Source of the DNA: Apodospora peruviana
Taxonomy: Eukaryota; Ascomycota; Sordariomycetes; Sordariales; Lasiosphaeriaceae
Assembly (NCBI GenBank): GCA_033439685.1
Contig: JAUEDM010000009.1
Coordinates: 806,001-870,000, forward strand
Length of the DNA stretch: 64,000 nt
Reading direction: 5' to 3'
A program made the translations under genes and the position numbers. Shown here piece by piece: positions 23,494-35,372 of the stretch. The first letter of the stretch is position 1, and every line of letters begins with the position of its first letter. Under the pieces are notes generated by a model that was not told the origin of the DNA, did no database searches, and was given only the letters and a program-made list of their open reading frames with translations.

Positions 23494-23986
23494 GTGGCCG
23501 ACTTCCACCGGCAGAAGGCGTTCCTCTGCCCAGTCAAGGTTGGCGCCGTTATCTATGGTATCTTCCTGCCCGCGGTTATCGGCATGCCCAAAGGGTTGAT
23601 TAACACCTTCGACCAGATGATGAAGGATCCATCTTCGAGCAGCTGGAACGAATCCATTGAGAGCAGTTCCACGGGCAACATAAAGCTCGCCATCGCACCG
23701 GCGGTGTTGCCATGTTCTTCTCCAGTCTTTGGGGAAGTGGATATCCAGACACTATCCATTCCGTGGATATTTGGCGCCCTCAAGCTTACGCCCGGTCGCC
23801 ATACCTGAATGGGTCCGGACTTCTATCGGGAAATCATCAAGTTCATTGACAACGCGCTGAAGAAGGCCGAGACCAGGAGTCGCATGGGGCTGCCTACCCC
23901 TCCGCCAGTCATTTCCAAGGACGATGAGTCGGATAGTGATTCTGGGGACGATGACTCTGGGGACGACGACTCGGATATTGATTAGT
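23494..23986 (+). pseudogene. Unknown gene interrupted by one in-frame stop; acidic repeat tail
   Basis: A frame open from at least 23494 (probably further upstream) runs to a TGA at 23806-23808. It continues immediately in the same frame (MGPDFYREIIKF) to a TAG at 23984-23986. The first part contains a hydrophobic stretch (VGAVIYGIFLPAVIG) and a Ser-rich region. The end is an acidic repeat (DDESDSDSGDDDSGDDDSDID). The coherent composition on both sides suggests the TGA is a point mutation in a former single reading frame, or that the second part is a separate short ORF. The family is not recognised. Confidence 0.4.
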
Positions 23987-24629
23987 CACAAACAGGTGGG
24001 CATGCAACCAGGAGTGAGGATGGACGTAGAGCCGACTGTTTAGGGAGATGATGGTCGGACATGGCAACAGTAAAGACGGGGGGTGATGGAAGTGCAGGAG
24101 ATTGTGCGGTCAACCACTGAAGGCCCTTGCTAGTTTTAGGTGTCAAGAAATCATGTTGATAATAATGATTTTATATCTTTACATGGCTTGAGTATTTAGG
24201 CCGTCAACATCATCTCTAGTTCTAGCAGTGCGTAATACCAATTATCCATAAGTAACAACAACAGTTGTCTTCGCATGCTTGTCCATGCAGCTGGCTGCTT
24301 TCTGGTGACTGCTTTTCTTTGTTTTTTTCCACAGAGCGTACGGATTATTCGAGTTATCTCGGGGGTAACCCTTCTCATCTGATCTCTGACCCTCAGCGAA
24401 AAGTGAGTCAGTCCAAAGCCACCCACCAACCTTTTTTTCAGAGTGCGTAGGTACATGTACCTACTAGTAACTGTCATCACGATACCCGCATTTCCACAAA
24501 ACACGCCTCCAGCCAAGGTTACCAAAATCTACTTACCTATCGAAATATCACAACACGATGCTGTAACCAACAAACAAGATACCTCCTCTTCCGACCGACA
24601 CACCTCCAGTCACCTCAAAAGCCTCAACG
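23987..24629. other. Intergenic region upstream of the 2EXR gene
   Basis: It includes an AC-rich, pyrimidine-rich leader before 24630. No gene is recognised. Confidence 0.45.
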
Positions 24630-25676
24630 ATGACAATCTTCCCCGTCCCGACCGACTCTTCCTCGGCCCCAAAAACCTTCCACTCCTTCCAAAAGCTCCC
24701 CAACGAAATCCAAAACATGATCTGGGAACTCGTGCCAACACCAACCCGCGTCGTGACAGGCGATGTTCGATTACCAATCGTCCCAGCGAAATTCGCCATC
24801 CCGCCACTCATGCACGTCTGCTCGACCTCCCGATTTTCAGGGAAGCGCCGCTTCACTTTACTCGCAAAACCGAACTCAGCCCCCAGGACACCCTACATCG
24901 AGTACCGGGGCCTCAAGCGAGCTGGGCGTCCGAACGCAAGAATCTACGAACAGACACGCGAACATCGCCGCATGTTTATGTATATTGATTACGAGACCGA
25001 CGTCTTTGTTGCGGGTTGGGATACGATGATTCCGGCTACCATGGCACCGATGACGAGGTTCATTTCTGTGCCTGATCCGACGCAAGTCAGGAATCTGGCG
25101 TATCTGTTGCCCAGCAGGACGGCGATGCGCTACGCGGCTGATACGTTGCTTGACGTGAAATTGCCTGATACGAAGACGCACTGTCCGAACTTACGGAAAG
25201 CTGTGATGTTGGTTTGCGAGCGGGAGACTGTGCAGCCGTTTGTTCCGACGTACCAAAGGGACGAGGCGTATCACACGGAGAAATCCTTTTCGAGCTCGGC
25301 TGTGCTTTGGGGGAACGGGAATATGTACGAGTTGGAGGCTGTGCTTACACTTTGGGAGCAGGATGTGGAATACGAAAGGCAGCTGGAGGTTTTGGGGGAA
25401 AGGTATGGGGATGGGGGGAAGAATAAGAGGCCGGTTTTTCCCGAGACTGTGTTGCCTTCTCGCAGCCAGTTTTGGAGAGCGAACGAAAAGGGGGAGGAGG
25501 TGAGAATGAGGATGGAGGAGAGTGTCTGGCTGACCGATGGGTTGTTTTTTCAGATTGGGTCCACTGGGGAAGAGAATTGGTTTGGGTGCTATTATACGTC
25601 CAGCAGATATTATACGGGTAAGAATGTGGTTGATCGGGCGACCGCGAGGAGGGATCATATCCTTTTTGCTAATTAG
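24630..25676 (+). CDS. 2EXR-domain protein, 348 aa
   Basis: A single-exon gene. The N-terminal FHSFQKLPNEIQNMIWELV is the 2EXR motif, an F-box-like helical segment found in large fungal families. The remainder contains YIDYETDVFV, typical of the segment that follows in these proteins, and a charged C-terminal half with no further domain. There is no signal peptide or membrane segment. 2EXR proteins are expanded in Pezizomycotina and mostly uncharacterised. The F-box resemblance suggests protein-protein interaction, but a ubiquitin role is not proven. A second, unrelated-sequence 2EXR gene lies at 33.5-34.5 kb. Confidence 0.85.
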   Translation: MTIFPVPTDSSSAPKTFHSFQKLPNEIQNMIWELVPTPTRVVTGDVRLPIVPAKFAIPPLMHVCSTSRFSGKRRFTLLAKPNSAPRTPYIEYRGLKRAGRPNARIYEQTREHRRMFMYIDYETDVFVAGWDTMIPATMAPMTRFISVPDPTQVRNLAYLLPSRTAMRYAADTLLDVKLPDTKTHCPNLRKAVMLVCERETVQPFVPTYQRDEAYHTEKSFSSSAVLWGNGNMYELEAVLTLWEQDVEYERQLEVLGERYGDGGKNKRPVFPETVLPSRSQFWRANEKGEEVRMRMEESVWLTDGLFFQIGSTGEENWFGCYYTSSRYYTGKNVVDRATARRDHILFAN

Positions 25677-26051
25677 GTCACTAAAGGGAGATTTTAGGGG
25701 CTGACTGGAACTGGTTGTTGGCGTCGAAACGGGATACAGCCATGTGTTTTGTTACTTTTGCTGGGGCGCGGTTGATTCTCTTACTTGTGCTATTGGGAAT
25801 ACCAGGACGTGTGTGTTTTCTTTTGGAGATAGGGGGTTATAGCCGAGGGTTACATATGTTCTGTTTTGCTCTGCTTGCTGTCAGTTTTGTTCTGTTGCTG
25901 TATTTTGCTATTCAAACAAGTCCTCTCCGCTTCCAGTTTTACTCCTTCCGTTCTCTTTAGCTATGTGTTATGAGTGCCAAGAACAGAAGACAATGTCGCC
26001 GACTTCTCGACATGCTGTGTACAGGGAAATAAACGAGTCAAAGCCCGGCCT

Positions 26052-26220
26052 TCACTCGATTACCTCGGCAGATTCTGCTTCCTCCTGAATAAGCTTGGTT
26101 CTATGAGTACTGAAGATAGCTTAACTTCTCCTCTCACTTGGTTGCCTCGGCAGATCTATCTACGTTTCCTGAATAAGGCTACCTCGGTATGCTCCTGTGG
26201 CTGGTACTGAAGACAAGTTA
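26052..26220. repeat. Tandem duplication, unit about 80 nt
   Basis: The motif CCTCGGCAGAT, then CCTGAATAAG, then TACTGAAGA, then TCCTCTCACTTG occurs once from about 26060 and again from about 26144. The copies have diverged. Confidence 0.7.
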
Positions 26221-26334
26221 GAGTGTCCTCTCACTTGTAATTAGTTTTAGACTCTATGAGCATACAGTTACAAATTTCATCCTCTTTGGCTGCGGACCAA
26301 AATATATCAGATTAGGAGGGCGTCTAGACTAACA

Positions 26335-26600
26335 GTTCGCGAGAATTGCCATGAATAGTAGTGCTTGCGTTCTCTGTTCCACTTGACCACTGTAGTGTGG
26401 AGTTGAAAAGCATTCATGAACTAAATACAGGTCGCGAGAACTACCAAGAAGACCAGTATTTGCGGTCTGTGTTCCACTTTAGTGCCGTAGCTTAGAGTTG
26501 GGTAGTATTCATGAACTAAAGGCAGACTTAGACAGTTCGCGAGAACTACCATAAACATCGATCTTTGCGATTATCTGTTCCACTTTACTGCATCTACTAG
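26335..26600. repeat. Three tandem copies, unit about 95-105 nt
   Basis: Each copy begins with (T)TCGCGAGAA(C/T)T, followed by a TTGCG segment and CTGTTCCACTT. The first two then have ATTCATGAACTAAA. The starts are near 26335, 26430 and 26535. Confidence 0.8.
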
Positions 26601-27421
26601 CGGTAGTTTTCTGCTCTGCCTCGGTTGAGGCTGGAGGGGATACCAACACATACACCTTCGAATCTCTGTTTCATCCTCAGGATAGGCGCAATGCCATGCC
26701 ATGGAGGCGCAGGCTGCATGCGCCGCACCTCCTTTTATTTCTGGGCCAGTAACCCAGCTCCTCTTCTTGAATTTTGGCTGTCTCTCACATGCCTCTGTTT
26801 TTATTCCCTAACCCAACAGATTCGCTTCGGTACACGTATCCAACTTCTATTCTCGTCAAACATCCGTCATACCTTCCGTTCTCCCATCTTGGTAGCCGGT
26901 GCCAAGCCCGAAACTCTCCTATGGGCACCGGTAGTCATTTGAGGAAGGTGTCTAGTCTGTGAGATGGGGACAAATAAGACGCGGAGAAAACCAGGAAACA
27001 GATCTCTGTTCGATGCAACCGAGATACTAGTCTCGTTACCTGGTAACTTAAGTGGTATTACTACCCCAAAGCCGAACTAAAAACTCCCGATCCCCCGCAT
27101 TTTCGGATCTCGTGCATCGATTGGGCACGATTTGGGGTTCTCCTCCGCGCTCGTGTGAGCAAAACGGTATCGACGATGTGACGCTTCTGGAACCGGGGCC
27201 TGCATTAGCAACGCGGGGAAGGCCTGTTCTGTTCGTCCGGGGTGTGGTGTGTTGGCAAGGGGAGACGATGAAACGTTCGCAAGATTTTCCGGAATCAGTT
27301 GATTTTGTTTTGCTAGCATTTTTGCCAAGGCTCTGAGCGGGTTGTGTAACGGTGGCTACCGGGTATGGCCGAGGCACGAAATGGCACAGTTGAGATGTGT
27401 TCGGACGGTGTAGTCGAAGAA

Positions 27422-27429
27422 GTATAAGA
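27422..27429 (+). promoter_or_regulatory. TATA-like element of the cutinase gene
   Basis: GTATAAGA lies about 130 nt before the start codon at 27556. Confidence 0.4.
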
Positions 27430-27555
27430 TGTCGAGGAAATCCAGGTCTCTCTAGAGTATCAGAAAGTTCATCAGTCAAGCACCATCAGCTCATCAGTCC
27501 AGCACCATCATCTCGCCTCCGATCGATCTGCACCGTTCCACCGCTGTCTGTCATC

Positions 27556-28389
27556 ATGAAGTTCTTCGCTCCCGCAACTCTTCTCTTCGGCCTCGCTGCC
27601 GCCGCCCCCAGCCGGGTTGGGGTTGAGGAAATCCGATCGTGGGAGCTGCTCAAGGCACACACGCAGTCGCTCGAGGTCCGCGCCAGCAGCACAACTAGGA
27701 ACGAGCTTCAGGCTGGCGGCGCGTGCCCGCCTGTCATCTTTATCTTTGCCCGAGGCTCGACCGAGGGAGGCAATCTGGTATGTAACTGCTACTCGTCAGC
27801 CCTTGAATATCTCCGCACTCAACTTACACCTTTCGCAATTTGCAGGGATCTCTCGGCCCTTCCATCGCCGACGTCCTGGAAGCCACCTATGGCGGTGCCA
27901 ACGTCTGGGTGCAGGGTGTCGGGGGCGCCTATACGGCAGACCTCTTGGACAACGTCTTGTCCGACGGCACCACCAGGGCCGCCATCACGGAGATGAAGAA
28001 CCTCTTTGCTCTCGCCAACAGCAAGTGTCCCTCGGCCAAGATCGTGGCGGGCGGTTATAGGTACGTTTCTTGCCTTCGAGGCTCGCGATGCGTCCGGACT
28101 AACGACTCCTTTCAGCCAAGGTGCTGCGCTCACGGCGGCTGCCATCCGCGACAGCAGCGCCACGATCCGCGAGCAGATCAAGGGCGTCGTTCTCTTCGGA
28201 TACACCAAGAACCTGCAGAACAGCGGCAAGATTCCCAACTACCCTGCCAATCGGCTGACGGTGTATTGCGCCTTTGGCGACCTGGTCTGCACTGGCTCGC
28301 TGGTCGTCACCGCAGCCCATCTCACTTACGGCGACGAGGCCGAGGACGAGGCGCCCAAGTTCTTGATCTCGAAGATCAACAGCAGCTAA
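27556..28389 (+). CDS. Cutinase, 236 aa, three exons
   Basis: Exons 27556-27777, 27846-28060 and 28116-28389 join in frame across introns of 68 and 55 nt. Residues 1-17 (MKFFAPATLLFGLAAAA) form a signal peptide. The alpha/beta-hydrolase motifs are the oxyanion segment FARGSTEGGNLG and the nucleophile GYSQG with Ser146, whose codon spans intron 2. The late segment CAFGDLVC carries the catalytic Asp201, and TAAHLTYG carries His214. Four Cys are placed as in fungal cutinases (two disulfides). Length matches the family (about 200-240 residues). The enzyme is secreted and hydrolyses cutin and other polyesters of the plant cuticle. Flanking genes are unrelated. Substrate preference cannot be read from the sequence. 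Confidence 0.95.
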
Positions 28390-30190
28390 ACGGGCTATTC
28401 TTTTCGGAATCGGCTTTGCGGGGGAGGAGATGGTGGACTGGTTTCGCGTTGATCGGATGATGGTCTTTTGTCCATGGTATTTTGTCGAGGAGCGCATTTG
28501 TTTGTTATTTCACAAGCATCAGGTATCGCGGGAGGGAGGATGGTGGACTAAACGGCTTGGTACCCACCAGGGCTATCGTCTGACGAGGGTGGGCTCTGGA
28601 CGAAGCAGCCTTGAAAGTGGGTTATTCCGTGTGTTGAAAAGGGGGATGGATATGCCAAGACCAATAACAAGCATTGCCTTTGTCCCCACCAAAAATATGA
28701 TAGCGCATGTGCCCAGTTATTCTCAGAGGCTGTGATCTGGACGTATCATACTGTACAGATACACAGTCACTGTAACGGACGTATTCCAGCACCTCACCGC
28801 CATCAATTACCTCTAGCGTTTCGTCTGTCCAGCATCGAGCACGCAGAGCATCAGAGTCTGGCCATTCTACCATCTTTTGAACCATGCCCGGCACCTGCAT
28901 TACCGCAATGAAAGCCTTTTCGACGCGTCCAAATCAATACTGATGTCCTTATTCCTGTTGCTGATAGGATAGGGTCCTTCTAGACTTCTAGAGCCATCAC
29001 ATCACCTCTTTGCTTCTCCCCGTCGGTCCAGTCATTCTTCTTTTTCGGAGTCCGACTCGCCACCCGACTCCAGTCAATCTCTCCATCAGGAAGCGTGCTG
29101 GCTGGTGATGATCTCGACGAAGACTAACAATCTGCTCGCCGGTGCGTCTTTCGGGCGACCCCATACTTGGGTGCTAGTACCGCTTGCCATGGCTTCCGCG
29201 GGAGCGAACAGCTGCTCGGTCTCTTCAGCGCTGACCACACCGAACGCGACGCCATCCGCTTCTTCAACAGCGTTCTTGATCTTGATGCTATGACTCGTGC
29301 GTTGTAAGTCATTACCTACACAACACCAATTCGGGCACGGCTAACACCCAACACAGAGCCCAGAGACATTGAGAGGACACTAAATCGCTGCCACAGATCG
29401 ACTTGACAACCACCGCCCTTTCCGCACGCATCACCACCGCCGGTTCCTTAATATAGCAGAGAGAGATCGACTACCCAGAGTGTCTGCCAACCTCGTCTAG
29501 TTTCCCTCGTGCCTCGTCAGCCTGCCACAACTTCAGCGTCGCCCGCCCCTTTACGGACCAACACCGCAGCAGCCCACACGGCTCCTGACAACACCGTCGC
29601 GGTCACCGCGTCAACGACAGGCATGCACCGTTCGACCGCCATGAAAATGCCTCGGAGCACGCCCAAAACGCCCCTTTGTTTAAGCTCATCGGTCAGAACA
29701 TGTGACGTGGAAGCTACACAAGTGGATATAACGGAAATGCTCTGATGTTGAGACGCGCCCCTCCGAAAAAGAAAGTACCGTCGAAAGGAATAATCTACGG
29801 CTCTACATACACGTTCAGAGCTCAGCCCAGCACGACTGAGCTTGGCACTCGGCATTCAGGACTCAGTTTACATGATTGGAGCCCAGAACTGACGAGACCG
29901 CGCGCACATACGGTGCATGACTGCAAGTCGGTCATAGAAGTCGGACGAAGAAGCTATGGGTCCGCCGGAGCTGTGGTCCGGCCGGAAGCATGGGACCGGC
30001 CGGAAGCATGGGACCGGCCGGAAGCATGGGACTGGCCGCCTCATGCCACGTACGGAGCCGGCCAGAACTGGGGGCAGAAAATCGGTGGAAGAAAGCCGTC
30101 TTCGGCCGGAGTCAAGGATCGACCCGCCTGACATGCGACAGAACATCGACGACAGATGCCGAAGAGTGATGGACATTTCTGCTCGGGGCG
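28390..30190. other. Intergenic region with a short tandem repeat
   Basis: No gene is recognised. An 18-nt unit (GGAAGCATGGGACCGGCC) is repeated three times at 29984-30037. Frames at 29509-30131 are low-complexity (Thr/Ala/Pro) and not convincing. Confidence 0.4.
29984..30037. repeat. 18-nt unit repeated three times
   Basis: Three adjacent copies, with one substitution in the third (GACTGG for GACCGG). Confidence 0.9.
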
Positions 30191-30741
30191 ATGGCCCGGA
30201 CCGATGACTCGTTGAACACCGTCCTTCATCACGCCGATCGGTATCGACTTCAAGATCCGGATGATCGAACTCGATGGCAAGCGGCACTGGGGTCAAGCTC
30301 CAGATCTGAGACACGGCCGGGCAGGACCATATCTATCAATTGGGTAATAATGTTGAAGGGCGTTGGGGACGCAATAAAATGGAGTCTGGATCCTGTCATA
30401 TGTCCAGCATCCCACTCGATTTCCAAAAACTCGGCCAATCAAAACGGTCTGAGACTTTGTTGCACTGGGCTCCCAGCAACTACGAGCGATGACTTTACTA
30501 TTCCGGAGCCAATGGCAGGCTTCTGGCGAGAGCAAGCACACACAGACTGCCGCCTCACCGCTACTGACTGGGGCTTCAAGAACCAGTTCAAAAACGAGCG
30601 GTCCACATCCAATATCATCGATCTGCTCAGACCCGTTGGTACGATCAATCCACGAGGCCCTAGACGGGATGGATTCGAGAAGAACAAGAACGGGTGTTAA
30701 AGAGGGGCCTGGAGGAAACATTCCGGTCAAGACGCATAAAG

Positions 30742-31365
30742 ATGGACGTTGAGGGCCTAGACAACACCTGTGCTACATCCGGCTTCCAGGTAGCTGAGCA
30801 TGCTATCGAGTCAATCAACAAGGGAATCGAAAAAGAAAATTTGCTTCGACATTTATGCTTCCAGGGAGCAAACGGGCATTTCCTTCAGACTTGTAGCCGA
30901 CTCTTGAGCGCCGAAGCTACACCCGACGGACTCCAACTCGGAAGATCGATTCGTAGACGTGGTCAGCCTGCCGATGGGTACGAGTGTCAAGCGATGGGTC
31001 AAGAAGGACGAGTCCGAGTATACCCCGGGTATTGTAGACGTGTCTAAGAGCAGCAAGGACAAACCGTATCCCAATGCTGGACCCGTCTAAGGTACCAACA
31101 CGTCGCGCCTCTGCCCGTGCACGGGTTGAATCCCGATGCGGAAAAGTGGATCGACCACATTAACCTTAAGATCAACAATACCGCAAAGACTCGAGTGCTC
31201 AACCAAGTGGTGGTGGCAACAAGGTTTAGTCCCGACTTCCTAGGTCGCTATCTGGATCGTGTCTGGGAGGGCAAACTCGACCACCCACGCATCCCCTTGA
31301 TCGATAATGCCAGCGACCAGTACGGAAACTACCTCATCCAATACATGTTTGGAGGGCGTTTCCTC
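30742..31365 (+). pseudogene. Relic of a PUF (Pumilio, JSN1-type) RNA-binding protein gene
   Basis: Pieces in shifting frames resemble fungal JSN1/Puf1-like proteins. They are SINKGIEKENLLRHL (about 30820), KKDESEYTPGIVDVSKSS (about 30993), then after a frame change HGLNPDAEKWIDHINLKIN (about 31120) and DHPRIPLIDNASDQYGNYLI (about 31280). The last is a Pumilio repeat core (NYLIQ). The frame closes soon after. The remaining Pumilio repeats expected downstream are not found in order, and the following DNA holds unrelated-looking Pro/Gln-rich pieces. At least two frame changes show it is not functional. PUF proteins bind mRNA 3' UTRs. Family assignment rests on memory of conserved segments. Confidence 0.55.
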
Positions 31366-33508
31366 CATTGACGATGACAACAAGGTTGACGATAGCCACA
31401 AGGACGACAGTGAGTGCCGCTTCGTCCACGATCCCGCCGTTAGAGCGGCAGCAGAGAGGGAGGTAGAAGTCAATGACGGCCGGATGATTCTGAGACAGGG
31501 TCTAATAACGTTGACCCTACTACCAAGGTCCAAATTCCGATTCGGACCCAGCCCGGTCTTGAAGAATTAGAGGGCTTTTTGACTGTAACGTCTTCAAACA
31601 ACCCAAAACTTGCATTAAAAGAGAAAGAGATACCTCAACGCGTCCCACATTAATTATAAGCCACTCCCGAGGGTTCAACAGAGAGAGAGTGCAGGAGCGT
31701 GTGTTGGACCAGACGGCGGACTCTCTCCGCAACGGTGGTCCTAGCGGTCCGCCTCCTCAGGCTCCTCCCCCGGCACCAGCTCAGGCACCAGCTCCAGGTC
31801 CAGTCGGATATGGTAAATACGGATCAGCTCCTCAGGCATACGGCCAGCCAGAGCGTGACAACTACAACCGTCCCCGTGGTGGTGGTGGCGCAGTCGTTTC
31901 AAGACGCCTACAACCTATACGTGGGATACCCACGACCCGGCAATAGATACACTGTGGGACCGGCTTATCGCCCAGTTACAAGACATAATGGGCAAGGAAT
32001 TTCCCGTCAGTCATCTTGTTAAACCTTCTGGACCGATAAAGGCAATTTTTCACATGTTGTAGCGCTGGAGATCGCATCTACCACCAGCCGCCCGCGCCAT
32101 ACGGATAACCCCCGCCAATTTTTTCGATCTGGAATAATGTAGGTTAACCAGGCTGAGCACCCGAACATGGGTCAGTTCTCCTTTCCAGCCACCACCCCTG
32201 ACAACCACGGTGGCTATTGTCAGCCTTCCGTTGAGGATGAGCCAGAGACCGGCAACAACAATCGCGGCAATGCCAACAAGTCCGCACCTTCGAACTCAAG
32301 GCTTCTCCCGGTCTCCAAGAAGCCGGCAAGCATGAGACTGAAGTAGCTGAGGCGAGCAGCAAGCAGCGGTAGAAGCAGCCCGGGGGTACGGCTGTTCCCG
32401 TCAGTCCTGGTGGCGGGAACGTCAAGGACCTTCTAGACCACCCCCAAGAAAATAGCCCCCTTCTTTCCCTCACTCAGACTTGCTGATGGCAGGGCGCCGT
32501 GAGAGTGTACCATTCAAGTCCAGACCATGCGAGACAGTCTTGGTTCAGAACACTTTCGGTTCAGAGTCATCCGCTAAGGAGGACGGGAATCCTTAGTCGG
32601 GTAACTCGGTCGACTGTTCTTCTCCAGATCGGAGAAAGTCGACGGGCAAGAACGCTCTAGAGAAAGGAGATGGGCCCCTGAGACCCAGCGGTACAATGGG
32701 TTTCAGCAAAACGAGCATCGGCCCAGATCAACAGGCCAGAATCCAAGCTGCGGCACATCAGCTTCAGATGCAGGAGAAGAAAAAGACGCAACAGGAAGTC
32801 CCCGTCGATCCAAAGGACAAAGAACAGAAGAAGTGTCGGCGCACCAAGAGCGGCAAGATACAGGGTTTTGTAAAGTACTCGATGGCTACTATTTACCATG
32901 GAATGGTGTTGTGACACCCAGCGAGTTCTTTCTCGCCAACCCAGCTGTTCAGCCTCAGGTCTACACTGGCCTCGCCCAGTGTGGGCCATGTGTCGATTCG
33001 GGACTGGAAGAAGGCAGTGCTGATCGGTTTAACGAAAGAGAGATATCAGATCGAGGGCCCATGCAGTGGAATATTGACGCTAGACTAGTCCGGAGCAACG
33101 CACGCCACACATCATATCCTCGGATTGTATAGAATGTCCTGAATAGGGTAGATATTATATGCGGAATTTGTTTGTATCTATCTTTGATAACTAACTGTAT
33201 TCCTGGTGTAGGTTGGCATAGAACTATTATCATGCCTTAGGTACATCTAGGAGTAAGTACTAACTGTACTTAGAAACAGCCATGATCTTAAGTTGTCTAT
33301 ACGTGACTGCATTTGAAACCGGTTAAAAGAAAGTTTGGACTGCCGAAGCTGGCAGCAACTACAGAGTCTTGCCGAGACCCGACTTTGCCTGGCAGATGAT
33401 ATCACCACCCGGAATGGCGCCTGCTGTGGGGGATACAAGTCTGTGGAACTGTAGCGGAGGAGGATAGGATCGCGCGTCGCGGTTGAACGACTGGAAGCCT
33501 AGGCTGGT
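31366..33508. other. Gene-debris region
   Basis: Several short plus-strand frames look coding-like but lie in different frames and lack recognisable ends. One is Pro/Ala/Gln-rich at 31689-31946. Another contains AQSFQDAYNLYVGYP at about 31885. Another at 32833-33132 contains VLDGYYLPWNGVVTPSEF. They may be remnants of one or more decayed genes, possibly including the C-terminal part of the PUF relic. The frame at 30191-30700 just upstream is of the same kind. Confidence 0.35.
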
Positions 33509-34532
33509 TTAAAACCTAGTATTCAAATGGCGTTCATGGCGTTGGTGAGGCGTTCCGCGCGGGGCAGACACCAAGTGAAGTCGCGGACCCCCCTCTGCTA
33601 TCGTGGACCAAGTTCTTGGCGTTGCCTTGTGCTTCACGAGCATCTGCTTAATAAAGTCGATATCTGCTTGCCTGGGGCCAAGGTGATACGCGGCGTAACG
33701 CTTGAGACTGGCGAGCAGCGTCGGCGGTAGCCCAAACGGCAGACTACTCAACAGCTGCTGAGCAGCGCCGGCGGCTGTAACCACGGCTGTGGTGCCATCC
33801 TGGGCGATAAGCGAGTCAGGCTGAATGACCGTGAGCGAAGACAGTGAAGGCCAGACCTTCAAATGATGTAGCGCTGTACACATTCCGCTTTGGTGGTCCC
33901 ACGCCAGCGCTGCGTGCTTGAACTCGAACTGTTCCTTATTTCCTCCTTCTCTTTTTTTGTCGTCGCGTGCAGTAACCTGGTCGCCGGCGAAGATCCAAAG
34001 AGCGGGGATGGCGTGCGACGAGTCGCGGAGATAGACGATCGTCGTGTCGAGGTTCACCCAGCAGCATCTGTACCATGCATTGCAGTAGAAAACGGATGGC
34101 CGGACCATCATTCGCTCCATGACGTGGCGAGCCTCGCAGCACGACTGGCCTGCTTGGTACGGGCCGGGGCCGTACGGCGGCTCCGCGGCTTGTTCATGAA
34201 GGAAACGAAGCTCGAAGGGCGGGACAGGCCGGGACGAGTTGGAGCCCGAGCTAGTGCCGCGCATGTCTATGTAGGTAGTTAGATTCTGTGTGTTTTCTAC
34301 TTTATTGTGCAGGGGAGGATGGACAGACATGCTTACTTGACAGTTCAACATTTGGCTCTCTTCGCTCCTCCACGAATCGATCCCTGAATCGACGTGCGCG
34401 GCTTCGGTGGACGGTCGCCACAACGCATGGCGCCGCGAGCGCTTCTTTCCAGATCAAGAGGCGCAGCTCGGGCGGTAAACTACGGAAGCAGGTGAAGGTG
34501 TTGTAATCGCCGTTGGTGCTGGCTGCGGACAT
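33509..34532 (-). CDS. 2EXR-domain protein, 317 aa, two exons
   Basis: On the minus strand the exons are 34532-34337 and 34266-33509, split by a 70-nt intron (GTAAGC...CTACATAG, with TAAC upstream), and they join in frame. The N terminus has FTCFRSLPPELRLLIWKEAL, the 2EXR motif. The rest includes FLHEQAAEPP, WVNLDTTIVYLRD (the segment that usually follows 2EXR) and a C-terminal part with no known domain. There is no signal peptide or membrane segment. The function is unknown, with the same general role as other 2EXR proteins (protein interaction, inferred). The gene reads away from the debris region. Confidence 0.82.
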
Positions 34533-35372
34533 GATGTGAATTGGAGAGGGTGGTGATTGTGTTGTTGGCTTTCGAGAGGTAATGTAAATGAGAAATCAAA
34601 ATGTAAAGCCAAGAATCGATTTAGTTTGGTGATGTATTGTGGATTCCCAGTTGTAAGTGGAGATTCCTTCGTGATTGTGGAAGGACAGTGCCTGTCAATA
34701 TCTGAAGTGAGCCAGAGGTCAGGGTGATAATCGTGCTGGGGAGCCTGCTGGATTTGGGCTGCAGTTTGAGTGGTGGGTGGGTACCTTGGGCAGACATCCC
34801 GAAAGAGGCACAAAGCAGGCAACAAACTGGAATCATTGGCATCTGCTTTGGGCACCCCCCAAACGCCTAGGTCCATTCCGCCTCTAGGCGCCACATTTTA
34901 TTCAGAGCAGAACTAACATCGAACTTTCCAAATTCCCAACAGCTCCGGGTAGCTCAGACTCGACGTCATATTCGACGTATCGTCAAAAGAAAGAACAGAA
35001 AAAAAAAAAAGAGATCTAGATGGCTGCTGCTGCCTCCATACAGTCACGGTGACTGGGGGCTTAGTTCTAGGGAAAATATATTTGGTTTCAAGCAACGGAA
35101 GCGTTTCCTCACCAGACAAATCTCAATACGGACCATGAGGATGCGAATTGCAGATAGTTCCTAGGCACCAGCCTAGTAGGGGTTAATTGTTTCACCAAAG
35201 AGAAAAAGAGGAGGCTTCATAGTTCTACTTTCGGGCTGTTTCGTCCTTTCCCCCCGTGTTCTTTTCTCCGTTGAAGACTATGCGGTGCCCTGTCTAGATA
35301 GGTGAGCATATTTGCATCCCAGTTCGTTGTCTCTGACCATCCCCAAAATATCGCTCATCCCTTTAAGCATTC
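34533..35372. other. Intergenic region
   Basis: This is upstream DNA of the 2EXR gene and downstream DNA of the serine-protease gene. No gene is seen. A short A-run lies at about 35000-35010. Confidence 0.45.

Larger units (their letters stand above)
25677..27421. other. Intergenic region with two tandem-repeat blocks
   Basis: It holds the repeat blocks at 26052-26220 and 26335-26600, reported separately. No gene is recognised. Confidence 0.5.

Noticed and set aside
26335..26600. CRISPR-like spacing of repeats
   Set aside because: Units are contiguous, diverged and about 100 nt long in a fungal genome, so this is an ordinary tandem repeat.
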